Shown here: positions 17,888-28,849 of the stretch, in pieces
Layout: each line of letters begins with the position of its first letter
Position numbering within the stretch: the first letter of the stretch is position 1
DNA from: Devosia aurantiaca
GTDB taxonomy: Bacteria > Pseudomonadota > Alphaproteobacteria > Rhizobiales > Devosiaceae
Direction of reading: 5' to 3'
Length of the DNA: 64,000 bases
NCBI RefSeq assembly: GCF_011058215.1
Contig: NZ_JAALFG010000001.1
Coordinates: 501,001-565,000, forward strand
Program-made: the position numbers and the translations under genes
Notes under the pieces: model-generated
Told to the model about the DNA's origin: nothing
Databases searched by the model: none
The model's input: only the letters and a program-made list of their open reading frames with translations

Positions 17888-17920
17888 GCTCTTCCCCCTC
17901 GATGTGATGATGGCTTGGGG

Positions 17921-18559
17921 CTAGCCCAATTCCGCCGCGGCGACAAGCGCGGGCATACGGAACCAGCCGCGATCGATCTCTTCCATCGGATGCCAGTCGG
18001 TCAGCAACTGCCTGGCCTCAAGATCGAACAAAAAGGCATTGCCACCACCGGGAGCGCCGATCCGGCGCTGATCTTCCTCGCGCGAAATCCGCCGCTGGCC
18101 GAGATGGCACTTAAGGAGCGTGCCGACAGCCCCATGGCCGCAAAAGATCGCAAAGGTGTTGGCGGGCACCGAAGCCATGGCCGTCGTCACCGTCGCCACG
18201 ATCCGCGCCTGCGCATCGATGGCGCGCTCCCAGCCGTCGACGCTGTGCTGCGGCTCGGCAAAGAAGCGGTCGGCGGTGGTTTCGAAAAGCGCAGGAGGCA
18301 GGAAGCCGGTTGCGCTGCGATCGTTTTCACCCATCAGGTGATCGGCCAGAACCAGCGTCCCGGCAGCGTCGGCCACGAGCTCCGCCAGCTCCAGCGCCTT
18401 GGTCTCGCGGCTCGAAAATATCATAGTGCCACGCGGTACCAGGCGCTTGTCCACAAAGGCTTGCGCACGGGCCCGTCCTATTTCGGAGAGGCCCCACAGC
18501 GGCACGGGAACAGCGGCGTCGATCCGAACCTCGGGATGCGTGAGGTAGATCGCGCGCAT
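17921..18559 (-). CDS. Histidine phosphatase superfamily protein
   Basis: 212 residues. The N-terminal catalytic motif reads LTHPEV instead of the usual RHG, so the histidine is kept but the Arg and Gly are not. SSRETKALELAELV and FCGHGAVGTLLK supply the second arginine and histidine regions. This variant is seen in a branch of alphaproteobacterial phosphoglycerate-mutase-like proteins. The substrate is unknown. It lies four bases after the flavin reductase gene stop on the same strand, suggesting a shared transcript with it and pyrF. Confidence 0.82.
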   Translation of the reverse strand: MRAIYLTHPEVRIDAAVPVPLWGLSEIGRARAQAFVDKRLVPRGTMIFSSRETKALELAELVADAAGTLVLADHLMGENDRSATGFLPPALFETTADRFFAEPQHSVDGWERAIDAQARIVATVTTAMASVPANTFAIFCGHGAVGTLLKCHLGQRRISREEDQRRIGAPGGGNAFLFDLEARQLLTDWHPMEEIDRGWFRMPALVAAAELG

Positions 18560-18562
18560 GGG

Positions 18563-19108
18563 CTAGGCTCGGCTGAAATGGGTGAGTTCGTCGATCATCT
18601 GCTCGACCTTGCGGATGATCGGGGCTTCGGTCGGATTGCCATCTGCATCGAATGCCCCATTGGCTGGCCCGATCCCCAAAAGCGTCGGCACCACCAGAGT
18701 GCCCAGTTTGGTCAGCGACTCCCTTAGGTGGCTCAGCCCCCAGATCGCTCCATACTTGCCCGAGCTCACGCCACCGATGCCGAAGACGGCGTGGCGGAAC
18801 GGCGACGGTTTCTGTCGGCTGAGCCAGGTGACGGTATTGACCAGAAGCGGAGAAACGCCGCCATTATATTCAGGCGAGGCGATAAAAACGATCTCATGGC
18901 TGCGCCAAAGTTCGGCCAGCCGCGCCGCCGCTACGGGCGCGTTATCGGCCTCGAGATCTTCGTTGAAGATCGGCATTGGAAAATCGGCGAGATCGATGCT
19001 GGTGACCGCGACGCCGGCTTCAGCGAGCTTGCGGTCCATATGCTGCTGCAGCACGCGGTTCCACGAGCCCTTGCGGATCGATCCGGACAGTGTCAGCGCC
19101 GTCTTCAT
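18563..19108 (-). CDS. NADPH-dependent FMN reductase family protein
   Basis: 181 residues with a flavodoxin-like fold: LSGSIRKGSWNR near the N-terminus binds the FMN phosphate, and ASPEYNGGVSPLLVNTVTWLS is the conserved flavin-contact loop (SPEYNGG). This is the YieF/ChrR-like group of quinone, chromate or azo reductases; the natural substrate is uncertain. Followed closely by the histidine phosphatase gene. Confidence 0.9.
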   Translation of the reverse strand: MKTALTLSGSIRKGSWNRVLQQHMDRKLAEAGVAVTSIDLADFPMPIFNEDLEADNAPVAAARLAELWRSHEIVFIASPEYNGGVSPLLVNTVTWLSRQKPSPFRHAVFGIGGVSSGKYGAIWGLSHLRESLTKLGTLVVPTLLGIGPANGAFDADGNPTEAPIIRKVEQMIDELTHFSRA

Positions 19109-19202
19109 TTTATCTCCTTGAGCGTGTCGAACCGGCGACTGCCGCCTCGTCGTCAGATCAGAAGCGACATGCTAACGTGGCTGCACACCAGAGGAAATCA
19201 TC

Positions 19203-19610
19203 ATGCCTGCCCAGATCTTCGTCAATCTGCCGATCCGCGATCTTCAAGCCTCGATGGCCTATTACAAGGCGCTGGGCTTCGACCACAATCCTCAGTTTAC
19301 CGATGACACGGCAGCCTGCATCGTCATCAGCGACACCATCTATGTCATGGTCCTGACCTACGACAAGTTCAACCAGTTCACCGATCTGCCAATCCCCGAC
19401 GCCAAGGAAGGCCGGCAGGCGCTTTATGCCCTCTCCCGCGACTCGCGCGACGCCGTCGACCAGATCGCCGAGGCCGGCCTTGCAAATGGCGGGCGCGAAA
19501 CGCGCGGCAAGCAGGACATGGGCTTCATGTATTCCCGCGCCGTCGCCGATCCCGATGGTCACACCTGGGAATATGTCTGGATGGATATGAGCAGCTTTCC
19601 GACCGAGTGA
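19203..19610 (+). CDS. VOC family protein (PhnB-like)
   Basis: 135 residues starting MPAQIFVNLPIRDLQASMAYYKALGF, a vicinal oxygen chelate module; the second half ends VADPDGHTWEYVWMD. The HTWE pattern is typical of PhnB-like proteins of unknown substrate. It is a single gene, ending at a family A repeat opposite dnaJ. Confidence 0.87.
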   Translation: MPAQIFVNLPIRDLQASMAYYKALGFDHNPQFTDDTAACIVISDTIYVMVLTYDKFNQFTDLPIPDAKEGRQALYALSRDSRDAVDQIAEAGLANGGRETRGKQDMGFMYSRAVADPDGHTWEYVWMDMSSFPTE

Positions 19611-19611
19611 G

Positions 19612-19717
19612 CTCGGCCCCCACCCCGCCTCCCCGTTAGTCGGGGGAGGAGCACTGCCGGTGGTTAAGACTCGATCGAGCTCCTCCCCCTCCTAAAGGGG
19701 AGGCCGAGTGGGGGTGA
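19612..19717. repeat. Intergenic palindromic repeat, family A, copy 4
   Basis: Left arm GCCCCCACCCCGCCTCCCC, right arm GGGGAGGCCGAGTGGGGG. Very similar to copy 3 through its centre. Between the convergent VOC gene and dnaJ. Confidence 0.88.
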
Positions 19718-19718
19718 C

Positions 19719-20855
19719 TTAAGCGTCGAACATCTTCTTCAGCTTGTCGAAGAACCCGCCCGAATTCGGGCTGGTCTCTTCCGTCTCCAGCCGCGCAAAT
19801 TCTTCCAGCAGCTCTCGCTGCTTGCGGCTCAGGTTCTGCGGCGTTTCGATGTCGAGCTGCACGTAAAGATCGCCGACATCCTTGCTGCGCAAAACCGGCA
19901 TGCCCTTGCCCTTGAGGCGCACGCGCTGGCCCGGCTGCGTGCCGGCCGGCACCTTGACCTTGGCTCGCGCAGAATCGAGCGTCGGCACTTCGAACTCGCC
20001 ACCAAGCGCAGCCGTGGTCATGGAAATCGGCACGCGGGCATAAAGATCGGCCCCGTCGCGCTGGAACAGCTGGTGCGGCTTGATCGAGACGAAAATATAA
20101 AGGTCGCCAGGCGGTCCGGCACGCAATCCCGCTTCGCCTTCATTGGCGAGACGAATGCGCGTGCCGTCCTCGATACCCTGGGGAATGTCGACCGAAAGCT
20201 TGCGGTTCTGCTGGCGGCGACCCTGGCCACCGCAATCGGTACAAGGCTGGTCCATCATTTCGCCGCGGCCTTGGCAGACCGGGCAGGTGCGTTCGATGGT
20301 AAAGAACCCCTGCGCCGCCCGAACCTTGCCATGGCCATTGCACTGTCGGCAGGTATGGGTGCCGGTGCCCGGCTTTGCGCCAGAACCTTCGCAGGTCTCG
20401 CAGGTAGCCAGCGTCGGCACGTCGATCTCGACGGTTCGACCCTCAAAGCTTTCCTCGAGCGTGACTTCGAGATTGTAGCGCAGGTCCGAGCCACGCGTCT
20501 TGGCCGCACCGCCGCCACGGCGGCCGCCACCAGCCCCGCCCATGAAGTCGCCAAAGATGTCTTCAAAAATGTCCGACATCGAAGATGAGAATTCCGGCCC
20601 GAAACCGCCCGGTCCGCGGCCACCGCCATTTTCGAAGGCGGCGTGCCCGAAGCGGTCATAGGCGGCGCGCTTCTGGCCGTCCTTGAGCGTATCGTAGGCC
20701 TCGTTGATTTCCTTGAACTTGCCTTCCGCCTCGGCATTGCCGGGGTTGCGGTCCGGGTGAAATTGCATCGCGAGCTTGCGATAAGCGCTCTTGAGGGTGG
20801 CCTCGTCGGCGCCTTTCTGGCAGCCGAGCACCTCGTAGAAATCGCGTTTAGCCAA
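19719..20855 (-). CDS. dnaJ: Chaperone DnaJ
   Basis: Hsp40 co-chaperone of DnaK. 378 residues: J domain with [15 protein letters not shown] (HPD), a Gly-rich linker ([13 protein letters not shown]), four CxxCxGxG zinc repeats ([32 protein letters not shown]) and the C-terminal substrate domains. The start codon is an unusual TTG at 20855 with GGAG ten bases upstream; it is the only start that keeps the canonical [10 protein letters not shown]. dnaK lies upstream on the same strand, 341 bases away and with its own terminator. Confidence 0.97.
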   Translation of the reverse strand: MAKRDFYEVLGCQKGADEATLKSAYRKLAMQFHPDRNPGNAEAEGKFKEINEAYDTLKDGQKRAAYDRFGHAAFENGGGRGPGGFGPEFSSSMSDIFEDIFGDFMGGAGGGRRGGGAAKTRGSDLRYNLEVTLEESFEGRTVEIDVPTLATCETCEGSGAKPGTGTHTCRQCNGHGKVRAAQGFFTIERTCPVCQGRGEMMDQPCTDCGGQGRRQQNRKLSVDIPQGIEDGTRIRLANEGEAGLRAGPPGDLYIFVSIKPHQLFQRDGADLYARVPISMTTAALGGEFEVPTLDSARAKVKVPAGTQPGQRVRLKGKGMPVLRSKDVGDLYVQLDIETPQNLSRKQRELLEEFARLETEETSPNSGGFFDKLKKMFDA

Positions 20856-20998
20856 GATCGAAAATCTCCTGCGTCGCGCCGGAAACAGTGTCGTCGCGCT
20901 GGAATGGGTAAAACAACGGCCGGCAGCACCGGCATGGTGACCCGCATATGGGCAGGCGCGCGGGTATTAGCAAGGGCAGGTCGGAGGATCAACCAAAT

Positions 20999-21014
20999 GG
21001 ATTCACGTGAAACT
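20999..21014. promoter_or_regulatory. parS-like site between dnaJ and dnaK
   Basis: GGATTCACGTGAAACT matches the ParB consensus at 13 of 16 positions with the TTCACGTGAA core intact; the right half is nearly complete. Intergenic. Confidence 0.45.
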
Positions 21015-21033
21015 TCTGCACGCTCTCGCAACG

Positions 21034-21129
21034 GAGACCTCATGGTGAGCCTGTCGAACCACGAGGTCGAGCGAGTAGAGATTTCAGCCTGCCCGACCTC
21101 GTCCTTCGACAAGCTCAGGATGAGGTCTC
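21034..21129. repeat. Intergenic palindromic repeat, family C, copy 2
   Basis: Arms GAGACCTCATGGTGAGCC... and ...AAGCTCAGGATGAGGTCTC, with the internal TCGAACCACGAGGTCG and CGACCTCGTCCTTCGA. Same family as 28850-28932 and the nested palindrome at 5913-6041. Confidence 0.85.
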
Positions 21130-21150
21130 GGTAGGATCGTGGGTCCAAAC

Positions 21151-21180
21151 AAAAAAGCCCGGTGTTTCCACCGGGCCCTT
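21151..21180 (-). terminator. Rho-independent terminator of dnaK
   Basis: On the minus strand GCCCGGTG, a four-base loop, CACCGGGC and then six T. It begins 20 bases after the dnaK stop. It would separate dnaK from dnaJ. Confidence 0.88.
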
Positions 21181-21196
21181 GTCATCCGCTTAGCGC

Positions 21197-23110
<1,914 letters not shown>

Positions 23111-23231
23111 TGTTTCTAGCCTCTCTTTTAGCGAACCCACTGCGAAGCCCTTTCAGCGAAAGCAGCTTCTGGCCGCGAACGACCGGGTCCCTCGTAGGTT
23201 TAGGATGTGCCCCTTTCGAGGCCTGGGGCGT

Positions 23232-23259
23232 ATATAGGGGGTGCGCGAAGGGCTTCAAG
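23232..23259 (-). promoter_or_regulatory. RpoH (sigma-32) heat-shock promoter of dnaK
   Basis: On the minus strand CTTGAA (23254-23259), then CCTATAT (23232-23238). The spacing from CTTG is 17 bases, a full match to the alphaproteobacterial RpoH pattern CTTG-N17-CYTATNT. The predicted leader is about 115 bases. Confidence 0.8.
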
Positions 23260-23299
23260 CGCGTGGGAGGCGAGAAATTTTTGGGCGGTCCCGCAAAGC

Positions 23300-23325
23300 A
23301 AAAGCGCCGCCTTGTAAGGCGGCGC
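23300..23325 (-). terminator. Terminator of the small secreted-protein gene
   Basis: Perfect 8-bp stem GCGCCGCC / GGCGGCGC around six bases, followed on the minus strand by TTTT. It begins eight bases after the stop at 23333. Confidence 0.8.
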
Positions 23326-23332
23326 GGCAAGA

Positions 23333-23665
23333 TCAGTCGTTAATCGTGTAGCTCGAAAGCTTGCAGATATCGATCTTGGGTTCGACCAGTTCCGAGCCGT
23401 TCGACATCACGAAGCGGAAGTCATAAAGGCACTGATCCGAGCCGTCGCCAATCGTGGCCGTCGCCTGGTAGCCGGCTTCGAGGATACCGGTCTCGCCGAG
23501 GAGATCGGTGCCCCAATTGTTGTCGTTGCTCGGGGTGGTGTAGAAATAGTGCAGGTCGACCGAGCTGTTGTTGATCACCGTAAATTCCACGGTCTGCGCC
23601 GCGGCGGGCGCCACGTCGGCCACGAGCGCGAGGGCGGCTAAGCCACCCAGGACGAATTTGTTCAT
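23333..23665 (-). CDS. Small secreted protein of unknown function
   Basis: 110 residues starting at the ATG 23665 with GAGGGC seven bases upstream. A signal peptide is clear: MNKFVLGGLAALALVADVAP, then AAAQ as the likely cleavage site. The mature part is about 87 residues, acidic, with two cysteines (QCLYDFRF and DICKLS) that may pair in the periplasm, and a conserved-looking NNSSVDLHYFY. I recognise no named domain. Monocistronic, with its own terminator; an in-frame upstream ATG at 23725 would precede the signal peptide and is unlikely. Confidence 0.8.
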   Translation of the reverse strand: MNKFVLGGLAALALVADVAPAAAQTVEFTVINNSSVDLHYFYTTPSNDNNWGTDLLGETGILEAGYQATATIGDGSDQCLYDFRFVMSNGSELVEPKIDICKLSSYTIND

Positions 23666-23811
23666 GAAAGTGCCCTCAAGCCGGGCGTGAGCCGCCCGGA
23701 TGGCTATTATCTGCCACTGGCGCATTTATCCGCCAAGGGGTGATTCGCAGGGCGCTAGATCAGATGTGAAAATAGTTCACTCCAAGCGCCGCTTTGCTTT
23801 AGAACCGGCCC

Positions 23812-25568
23812 ATGTTGATCTCCGGCAGTGTGCTGCTCCACGACAATCTGACCCCCACAGGGCAGAACCTGCTGTTCACCGACCCGGTGGAAATTCTTGT
23901 CGCGCACACGGCCGAAGATGCGCGCTCGACGCTCAAACGCCTGGAAACCGCAGGCCGGGACGGTCTCTGGGCGGCCGGGTACCTCGCCTACGAGTTTGGC
24001 TTCTTGTTCGAAGAGCGCCTGACGCACCTCTTGCCCGAACGCAGCGCGACGCCCCTGCTCTGGTTCGGGCTTTATCACGGACGGGCCTCGGTCGATGTAG
24101 AGGCCCTTCTTTCGAAAGCGAGCGTGGGTACCGCGTCCGACATCCAGCCCTCGCAAACACTGGCGCAATACCGCACGGCCTTCGACCAGGTAAAATCGCT
24201 GATCGAAGCCGGCGACACCTATCAGGTCAACCTCACCTTCAAGGCCGGCTTCACACTCGAAGGCGATCCGCTGGGGCTCTACCGCACCCTGGCCCAGAGC
24301 CAGAAGACGGCCTATGGCGCCCTGATCCATGCCGGCGACCACTGGGTGCTGTCCCGCTCGCCGGAACTTTTCGTTTCCGGCGCCGGTGATGTGCTCAAGG
24401 CGCGGCCAATGAAGGGCACGTTGCGCCGCGGCAAGACGCTTGCCGAGGATCAGGCGGGCCGGGCCGCGCTGGCCGCCGACGCAAAGAACCGTGCCGAAAA
24501 CCTGATGATCGTCGACCTCCTGCGCAACGATCTCGGCCGCATTGCCAAAACCGGGTCGGTCGAGGTCACCGACCTGTTCACCGTCGAAACCTTTTCGAGC
24601 CTCCACACCATGACCTCGGGCATCGAGGCGCGGAAAAAGCCCGGTATCGGCATTGCGGAAGTGCTCGACAACCTCTTCCCCTGCGGCTCGATCACCGGGG
24701 CGCCCAAACTGCGGGCGATGGAGATCATCCACGAGGTCGAGGCCGGGCCGCGCGGCCTTTATACCGGCTCCATCGGCTATATCGCCCCCAATGGCGACTT
24801 TGCGTTCAACGTCGCCATCCGCACCGCAACGATCCGCGACGGCGTCGGCGAGATCGGCATTGGCGGCGGCATCGTCGCCGACAGCGTCGCCGAAGAGGAG
24901 TATGCCGAAGCTTTGCTCAAGCTCAGCTTCCTCGCCCACCCCGCACCGCCCGTCACCTTGATTGAGACTTTCAAGTGGACCCCCGAAGAGGGCTACGTCC
25001 TCCTCGATAGACACCTTGCGAGGCTTCGGGACTCCGCCGCCTATTTCGCCCTCGATGCCAGCGGCGCCAAGGCGTACCTGTCGGACCAAGCCCAAAGCTG
25101 GACCCAAGCCATGCGTGTCCGACTGACGCTGTCCGATGCAGGCCTTGCGCTGACCGCCACTCCCCTCCCCCGAGTCCGGCCAGGTTCCGTTTCGCCATCC
25201 ACCCGGAGCCACTCGATCCCGGCATGCTGTGGCTCGCGCACAAAACCACCAATCGCGCCTTTTACGACCAGCCGCGCCAGCGCGCTCATGATGAATTTGG
25301 CCTCGACGAGCTCGTCTTCGCCAATGAGCGTGGCGAGCTGACCGAAGGCTCGTTCACCAATCTTTTCGTGGAGCTGGATGGCCAGCTCACGACCCCGCCA
25401 CTTTCCTCCGGTCTCTTGCCCGGCACCCTGCGCGCCGAGCTGATCGCGAGCGGCGAAGCGATCGAGCGCGTGCTGACGCTTGCCGATCTCCATCGCGCCG
25501 AGGCAATCTATCTTGGCAATTCCGTCCGCGGGCTGATCCCCGCCCACTGGATAAAGGACCATCCATGA
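23812..25568 (+). CDS. pabB: Aminodeoxychorismate synthase component I fused to aminodeoxychorismate lyase, frame broken once
   Basis: Folate pathway enzyme that makes 4-aminobenzoate from chorismate. The N-terminal 370 residues are the chorismate-binding domain with DTYQVNLTFKA, RPMKGTLRRG, NLMIVDLLRNDLGR and PCGSITGAPKLRAMEII. The last 200 residues are a class IV aminotransferase-type lyase (PabC) beginning ETFKWTPEEGYVLLDRHLARL. At about 25170-25191 one base, probably a C, is missing; the lyase then reads MLWLAHKTTNRAFYD and NERGELTEGSFTNLF to the end. Corrected length 585. The stop overlaps the nicotinamidase start (ATGA). PabBC fusions of this kind are well known. Confidence 0.93.
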
Positions 25569-26197
25569 TCGAGATCGAACCCGAAGACGTGCTGCTGATC
25601 GTCGATGTGCAATACGATTTCCTGCCCAATGGCAGCCTTGCCGTCACGGGCGGCGACGAGATCGTGCCGCTGATCAACCAGCTCGCCAAAAAGTTCAAGC
25701 ATGTGGTGCTGACCCAGGACTGGCACCCGGCAGATCACATCTCCTTTGCCAGCCAGCACGAGGGCAAAACCCCGTTCGAAACCGTCGAGCTCGACTATGG
25801 CACGCAGGTGCTCTGGCCCGACCACTGTGTTTGGAACACTCATGGCGCCGAGATCAGCCATAACCTCGACGTGCCGCAGGCACAGCTCATCATCCGCAAA
25901 GGCTATAATCGCGGCATCGACAGCTATTCGGGCTTCCAGGAAGCCGATCGGGAAACGCTGACCGGCCTGGCCGGCTATCTCAACGAGCGCGACATCGGGC
26001 GCCTCTTCGTGGTCGGCCTCGCCACTGATTTCTGCGTCGCCTGGACCGCGCTCGACGCTGCCGCAGGCGGGTTCGATGTCACGGTCATCGAGGACGCGAC
26101 CCGTGCCATTGATTCGAATGGTTCGCTCGAGCAGGCCTGGACCGATATGACTGAGGCCGGCGTCGAGCGCGTGCAAAGCCGCGATATTCTGGGCTAA
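25565..26197 (+). CDS. pncA: Nicotinamidase (pyrazinamidase)
   Basis: Hydrolyses nicotinamide to nicotinate in NAD salvage. 210 residues of isochorismatase-like fold: the catalytic triad is visible as Asp in LIVDVQYDF, Lys in IIRKGYN and Cys in ATDFCVAWTA; the metal site is DWHPADHISF. Overlaps the pabBC stop by four bases, so the two are coexpressed. It ends at a terminator shared with the convergent grpE. Confidence 0.94.
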   Translation: MIEIEPEDVLLIVDVQYDFLPNGSLAVTGGDEIVPLINQLAKKFKHVVLTQDWHPADHISFASQHEGKTPFETVELDYGTQVLWPDHCVWNTHGAEISHNLDVPQAQLIIRKGYNRGIDSYSGFQEADRETLTGLAGYLNERDIGRLFVVGLATDFCVAWTALDAAAGGFDVTVIEDATRAIDSNGSLEQAWTDMTEAGVERVQSRDILG

Positions 26198-26198
26198 C

Positions 26199-26222
26199 AA
26201 AAAGGGCGCCCACCGGACGCCC
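26199..26222. terminator. Terminator between pncA and grpE
   Basis: Stem GGGCGCCC (26204-26211) with GGACGCCC (26215-26222), eight pairs including one G-T. On the minus strand five T follow, so it ends grpE; the hairpin may also stop pncA. Confidence 0.75.
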
Positions 26223-26231
26223 CCTCCAACT

Positions 26232-26813
26232 TCAAGCGCTCTTATCGACGCCCTCGTCCCCACCGCCGGCACTGCCGCCCTTCGCAACACCCACCATGGC
26301 CGGACGCAGCACCCGTTCGCCAATGGCGAAACCCTGCTGCACCACCTGCACCACCGTGCCTTCCGGCACATTGGGGTTCGGCACCTCGAACATGGCCTGG
26401 TGCTTGTTGGGGTCGAACTTCTGGCCGGCCGCTTCGATCGGCTTGACGCCATGCTTGCCCAAAAGGCGCTGCATTTCGCGTTCGGCCAGTTCCAGCCCTT
26501 CGATCAGGCTCTTGAGCGTGCCTTCTGCCGTGTCGCGGGTTTCTTGCGGAATCACCAGCAAGGCCCGGCTCAGCGCGTCGGTGGCCGAGAGCATGTCGCG
26601 CGCAAAACCGGCAATCGCATAGGAGCGGGTGTCGGAAACGTCGCGCTCGGTGCGCTTGCGCAGGTTTTCCATCTCGGCAACGGTGCGCAGCACCCGGTCC
26701 TTGAGCTCGGCATTTTCGGCCTGCAGCGCTTCGACGGGATCGACTTCTGCGGTTTCGGTTTCCGGCAGGTCGAGGTCCGGCGTTTCGCCCTGGGCGGCGT
26801 TTTCGTCGCTCAT
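26232..26813 (-). CDS. grpE: Nucleotide exchange factor GrpE
   Basis: Releases ADP from DnaK. 193 residues: a disordered acidic N-terminus, a long coiled helix ([28 protein letters not shown] region, about residues 27-55), then the beta domain with [21 protein letters not shown] and [28 protein letters not shown] (key parts). It follows hrcA on the same strand after 63 bases, forming the classic hrcA-grpE unit. Confidence 0.97.
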   Translation of the reverse strand: MSDENAAQGETPDLDLPETETAEVDPVEALQAENAELKDRVLRTVAEMENLRKRTERDVSDTRSYAIAGFARDMLSATDALSRALLVIPQETRDTAEGTLKSLIEGLELAEREMQRLLGKHGVKPIEAAGQKFDPNKHQAMFEVPNPNVPEGTVVQVVQQGFAIGERVLRPAMVGVAKGGSAGGGDEGVDKSA

Positions 26814-26876
26814 CTTGTCTTCTTCCGTAAACGATAAAGGGTTCTGCCCGCCATATCGGCCAAGCGGCGGGCTATT

Positions 26877-27959
26877 TCAACCCTTCCGCCCGCGCGCCAT
26901 CATCTGTGAGATCATCTGAGCGGTATAATCCACCACCGGCACGATCCGCGCATAGTTGAGCCGCGTCGGCCCGATCACCCCGAGCACGCCCACGACCCGA
27001 TCGTTGGCATCCTTGTAGGGCGACAGAATCACCGACGAGCCGGACAGCGAAAACAGCTTGTTTTCCGAGCCGATAAAGATGCGAACCCCCTGTCCGCGCT
27101 CTGCATCGCCCAAAAGCTCCAGCAATCCATCCTTGCTTTCAAGTTCGTCGAAGAGCTGCCGCATGCGCAACAGTTCGTCGCTGGCCATGGTATCGTTGAT
27201 GAGATTGCCGCGGCCGCGCACGATAACGGTCGGCGAGCCATTGCCGCCCGGCTCGCTCAGCGTCGCAATTCCCGCATCCACGAGCTTTTGCGTCAGCTCG
27301 TCGAGTTCGGCCCGCTGCTCGGCACGTCGTTCGTTGAGCACCCGCCGCGCTTCGGCGAGGGTTCGGCCCACGACATAATGGGCCAGGTAATTGCTCGCCT
27401 GTTGCAGCGCGCTGGCGGTGAACCCTGGCGGCAGGTCAAGAATGCGGTTTTCCACTTGCCCATCCTGGCCGACCAGGATGGCCATGGCCCGCGTCGCATC
27501 GAGCCGCACGAATTCGATATGCTTTAGCACCATGTCGGCCTTGGTGGCGATCACCACCCCGGCACCCTGGCTGAGGCCGGAAAGAAGCGAGCTCGCTTCG
27601 CTTAAGAGATCCTCGATCTTGCCCCGCCCGGCAGTGCCTTCGATCTGCCGCGAAATCTGGCTGCGATGGTCTTCATCCACCGCCCCCACTTCGAGCATCG
27701 AATCGACGAAGAACCGCAGGCCTTGCTGCGTTGGCGCCCGCCCTGCCGATGTGTGCGGCGCCGCGATCAGCCCCAAGTCTTCGAGATCGGCCATGACATT
27801 GCGCACCGAGGCGGGCGAGAGTTCCACCTGCAGCAGCCGGCTCAAATCCCGCGAGCCCACCGGTACTCCGGTATCGAGATAGCGCTCCACCAGCCGCCGG
27901 AAAATCTCCTGGCTGCGGGCATTGAGCACGCTCAAAAAATCTTCGGGAGCCCTGGTCAT
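26877..27959 (-). CDS. hrcA: Heat-inducible transcription repressor HrcA
   Basis: Represses chaperonin genes by binding the CIRCE element; its activity depends on GroEL. 360 residues: N-terminal winged helix (REIFRRLVERYLDTGVPVGSRDLSR region, LSPASVRNVMADLEDLGLI), GAF-like middle, and C-terminal SPYKDANDRVVGVLGVIGPTRLNY. I found no CIRCE near dnaK, grpE or hrcA, so its target (probably groESL) lies elsewhere. Divergent from rph. Confidence 0.96.
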   Translation of the reverse strand: MTRAPEDFLSVLNARSQEIFRRLVERYLDTGVPVGSRDLSRLLQVELSPASVRNVMADLEDLGLIAAPHTSAGRAPTQQGLRFFVDSMLEVGAVDEDHRSQISRQIEGTAGRGKIEDLLSEASSLLSGLSQGAGVVIATKADMVLKHIEFVRLDATRAMAILVGQDGQVENRILDLPPGFTASALQQASNYLAHYVVGRTLAEARRVLNERRAEQRAELDELTQKLVDAGIATLSEPGGNGSPTVIVRGRGNLINDTMASDELLRMRQLFDELESKDGLLELLGDAERGQGVRIFIGSENKLFSLSGSSVILSPYKDANDRVVGVLGVIGPTRLNYARIVPVVDYTAQMISQMMARGRKG

Positions 27960-28000
27960 CGTGGTTTGAATAAACTCGTCACCTTTAACCTTGAGACCTC

Positions 28001-28029
28001 ATTTAAGCGCATAGAAGCCAAGCGCCAAG
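28001..28029 (-). promoter_or_regulatory. Candidate RpoH promoter for hrcA-grpE
   Basis: On the minus strand CTTG is followed after 18 bases by CTTAAAT (6 of 7 to CYTATNT). It ends about 40 bases before the hrcA start. Confidence 0.35.
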
Positions 28030-28061
28030 CGGCCAAAGCTTGTGAGCGGGGCGCTGGAGGG

Positions 28062-28076
28062 TTAAGAGGCGGTTAA
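28062..28076. promoter_or_regulatory. CtrA-type site in the hrcA/rph gap
   Basis: TTAA-GAGGCGG-TTAA followed by C, a perfect match to the alphaproteobacterial CtrA site TTAA-N7-TTAA(C). 23 bases before the rph start. Confidence 0.55.
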
Positions 28077-28098
28077 CAGCACATTTTCTGGATTCCCC

Positions 28099-28815
28099 AT
28101 GCGCCCTTCCGGACGTCAGCCCACCGATATGCGAGCCGTCAAGATCGAGCGGAACGTTGCGATGAAGGCCGAAGGCTCCTGCCTCGTTTCCTTCGGCAAT
28201 ACCAAGGTCCTGGTCACCGCATCGGTCGAAACCAGCGTGCCGGGCTGGCTGCGCGGCAAGGGCCAGGGCTGGGTCACTGCCGAATATGGCATGCTGCCGC
28301 GCGCCACCGGATCGCGCACCCGACGCGAAGCCACCGCCGGCAAGCAGTCCGGCCGCACCCAGGAGATTCAGCGTCTTATCGGCCGTTCGCTCCGCGCTGT
28401 CGTCGATCTCCAGGCTTTGGGCGAAGTGCAGGTCACGCTCGATTGCGACGTGCTTGAAGCCGATGGCGGCACCCGCACCGCCTCGATCACTGGCGCCTAT
28501 GTTGCCCTTGCCGACGCCATTGCTTGGATGGAAGTGCGCAAGCTTACCAAAGGCGTCGTGCTCAAGGATTCGGTTGCCGCCGTCAGCTGCGGCATTTATC
28601 GCGGTACCCCGCTCCTCGATCTCGATTACCTCGAAGACGTGGAAGCCGAGACCGACGCCAACTTCGTCATCACCGGTTCGGGCAAGTTCGTCGAAATCCA
28701 GGGCACGGCCGAAGGCGCCCCCTTCGATCGCAGCGAACTCGAAGCTTTGATGACTCTCGCCGAAAAAGGCATCGGCGAGTTGTCGGTCCTGCAAAAACAG
28801 GCGCTCTCCGCATGA
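28099..28815 (+). CDS. rph: Ribonuclease PH
   Basis: Phosphorolytic 3'-5' exoribonuclease that trims tRNA ends. 238 residues: [20 protein letters not shown] start, [17 protein letters not shown] and [24 protein letters not shown] with the phosphate-binding arginines, and [19 protein letters not shown]. First gene of a long co-directional run; a family C palindrome separates it from rdgB. Confidence 0.98.
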   Translation: MRPSGRQPTDMRAVKIERNVAMKAEGSCLVSFGNTKVLVTASVETSVPGWLRGKGQGWVTAEYGMLPRATGSRTRREATAGKQSGRTQEIQRLIGRSLRAVVDLQALGEVQVTLDCDVLEADGGTRTASITGAYVALADAIAWMEVRKLTKGVVLKDSVAAVSCGIYRGTPLLDLDYLEDVEAETDANFVITGSGKFVEIQGTAEGAPFDRSELEALMTLAEKGIGELSVLQKQALSA

Positions 28816-28849
28816 TGGGCTTTCTTTTCAAGCGCACACCGAAGTCTCT

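Larger units (their letters stand above)
20856..21196. other. Intergenic region between dnaK and dnaJ
   Basis: No gene seen. It holds, in order of coordinate, a ribosome-binding site for dnaJ, a parS-like site (20999-21014), a family C palindrome (21034-21129) and the dnaK terminator (21151-21180). A short frame across 20643-21134 is a shadow of dnaJ and the repeat. Confidence 0.8.

Noticed and set aside
17060-18727. 555-codon plus-strand frame opposite pyrF and the histidine phosphatase
   Set aside because: Crosses two real minus-strand genes and a palindromic repeat; no family features.
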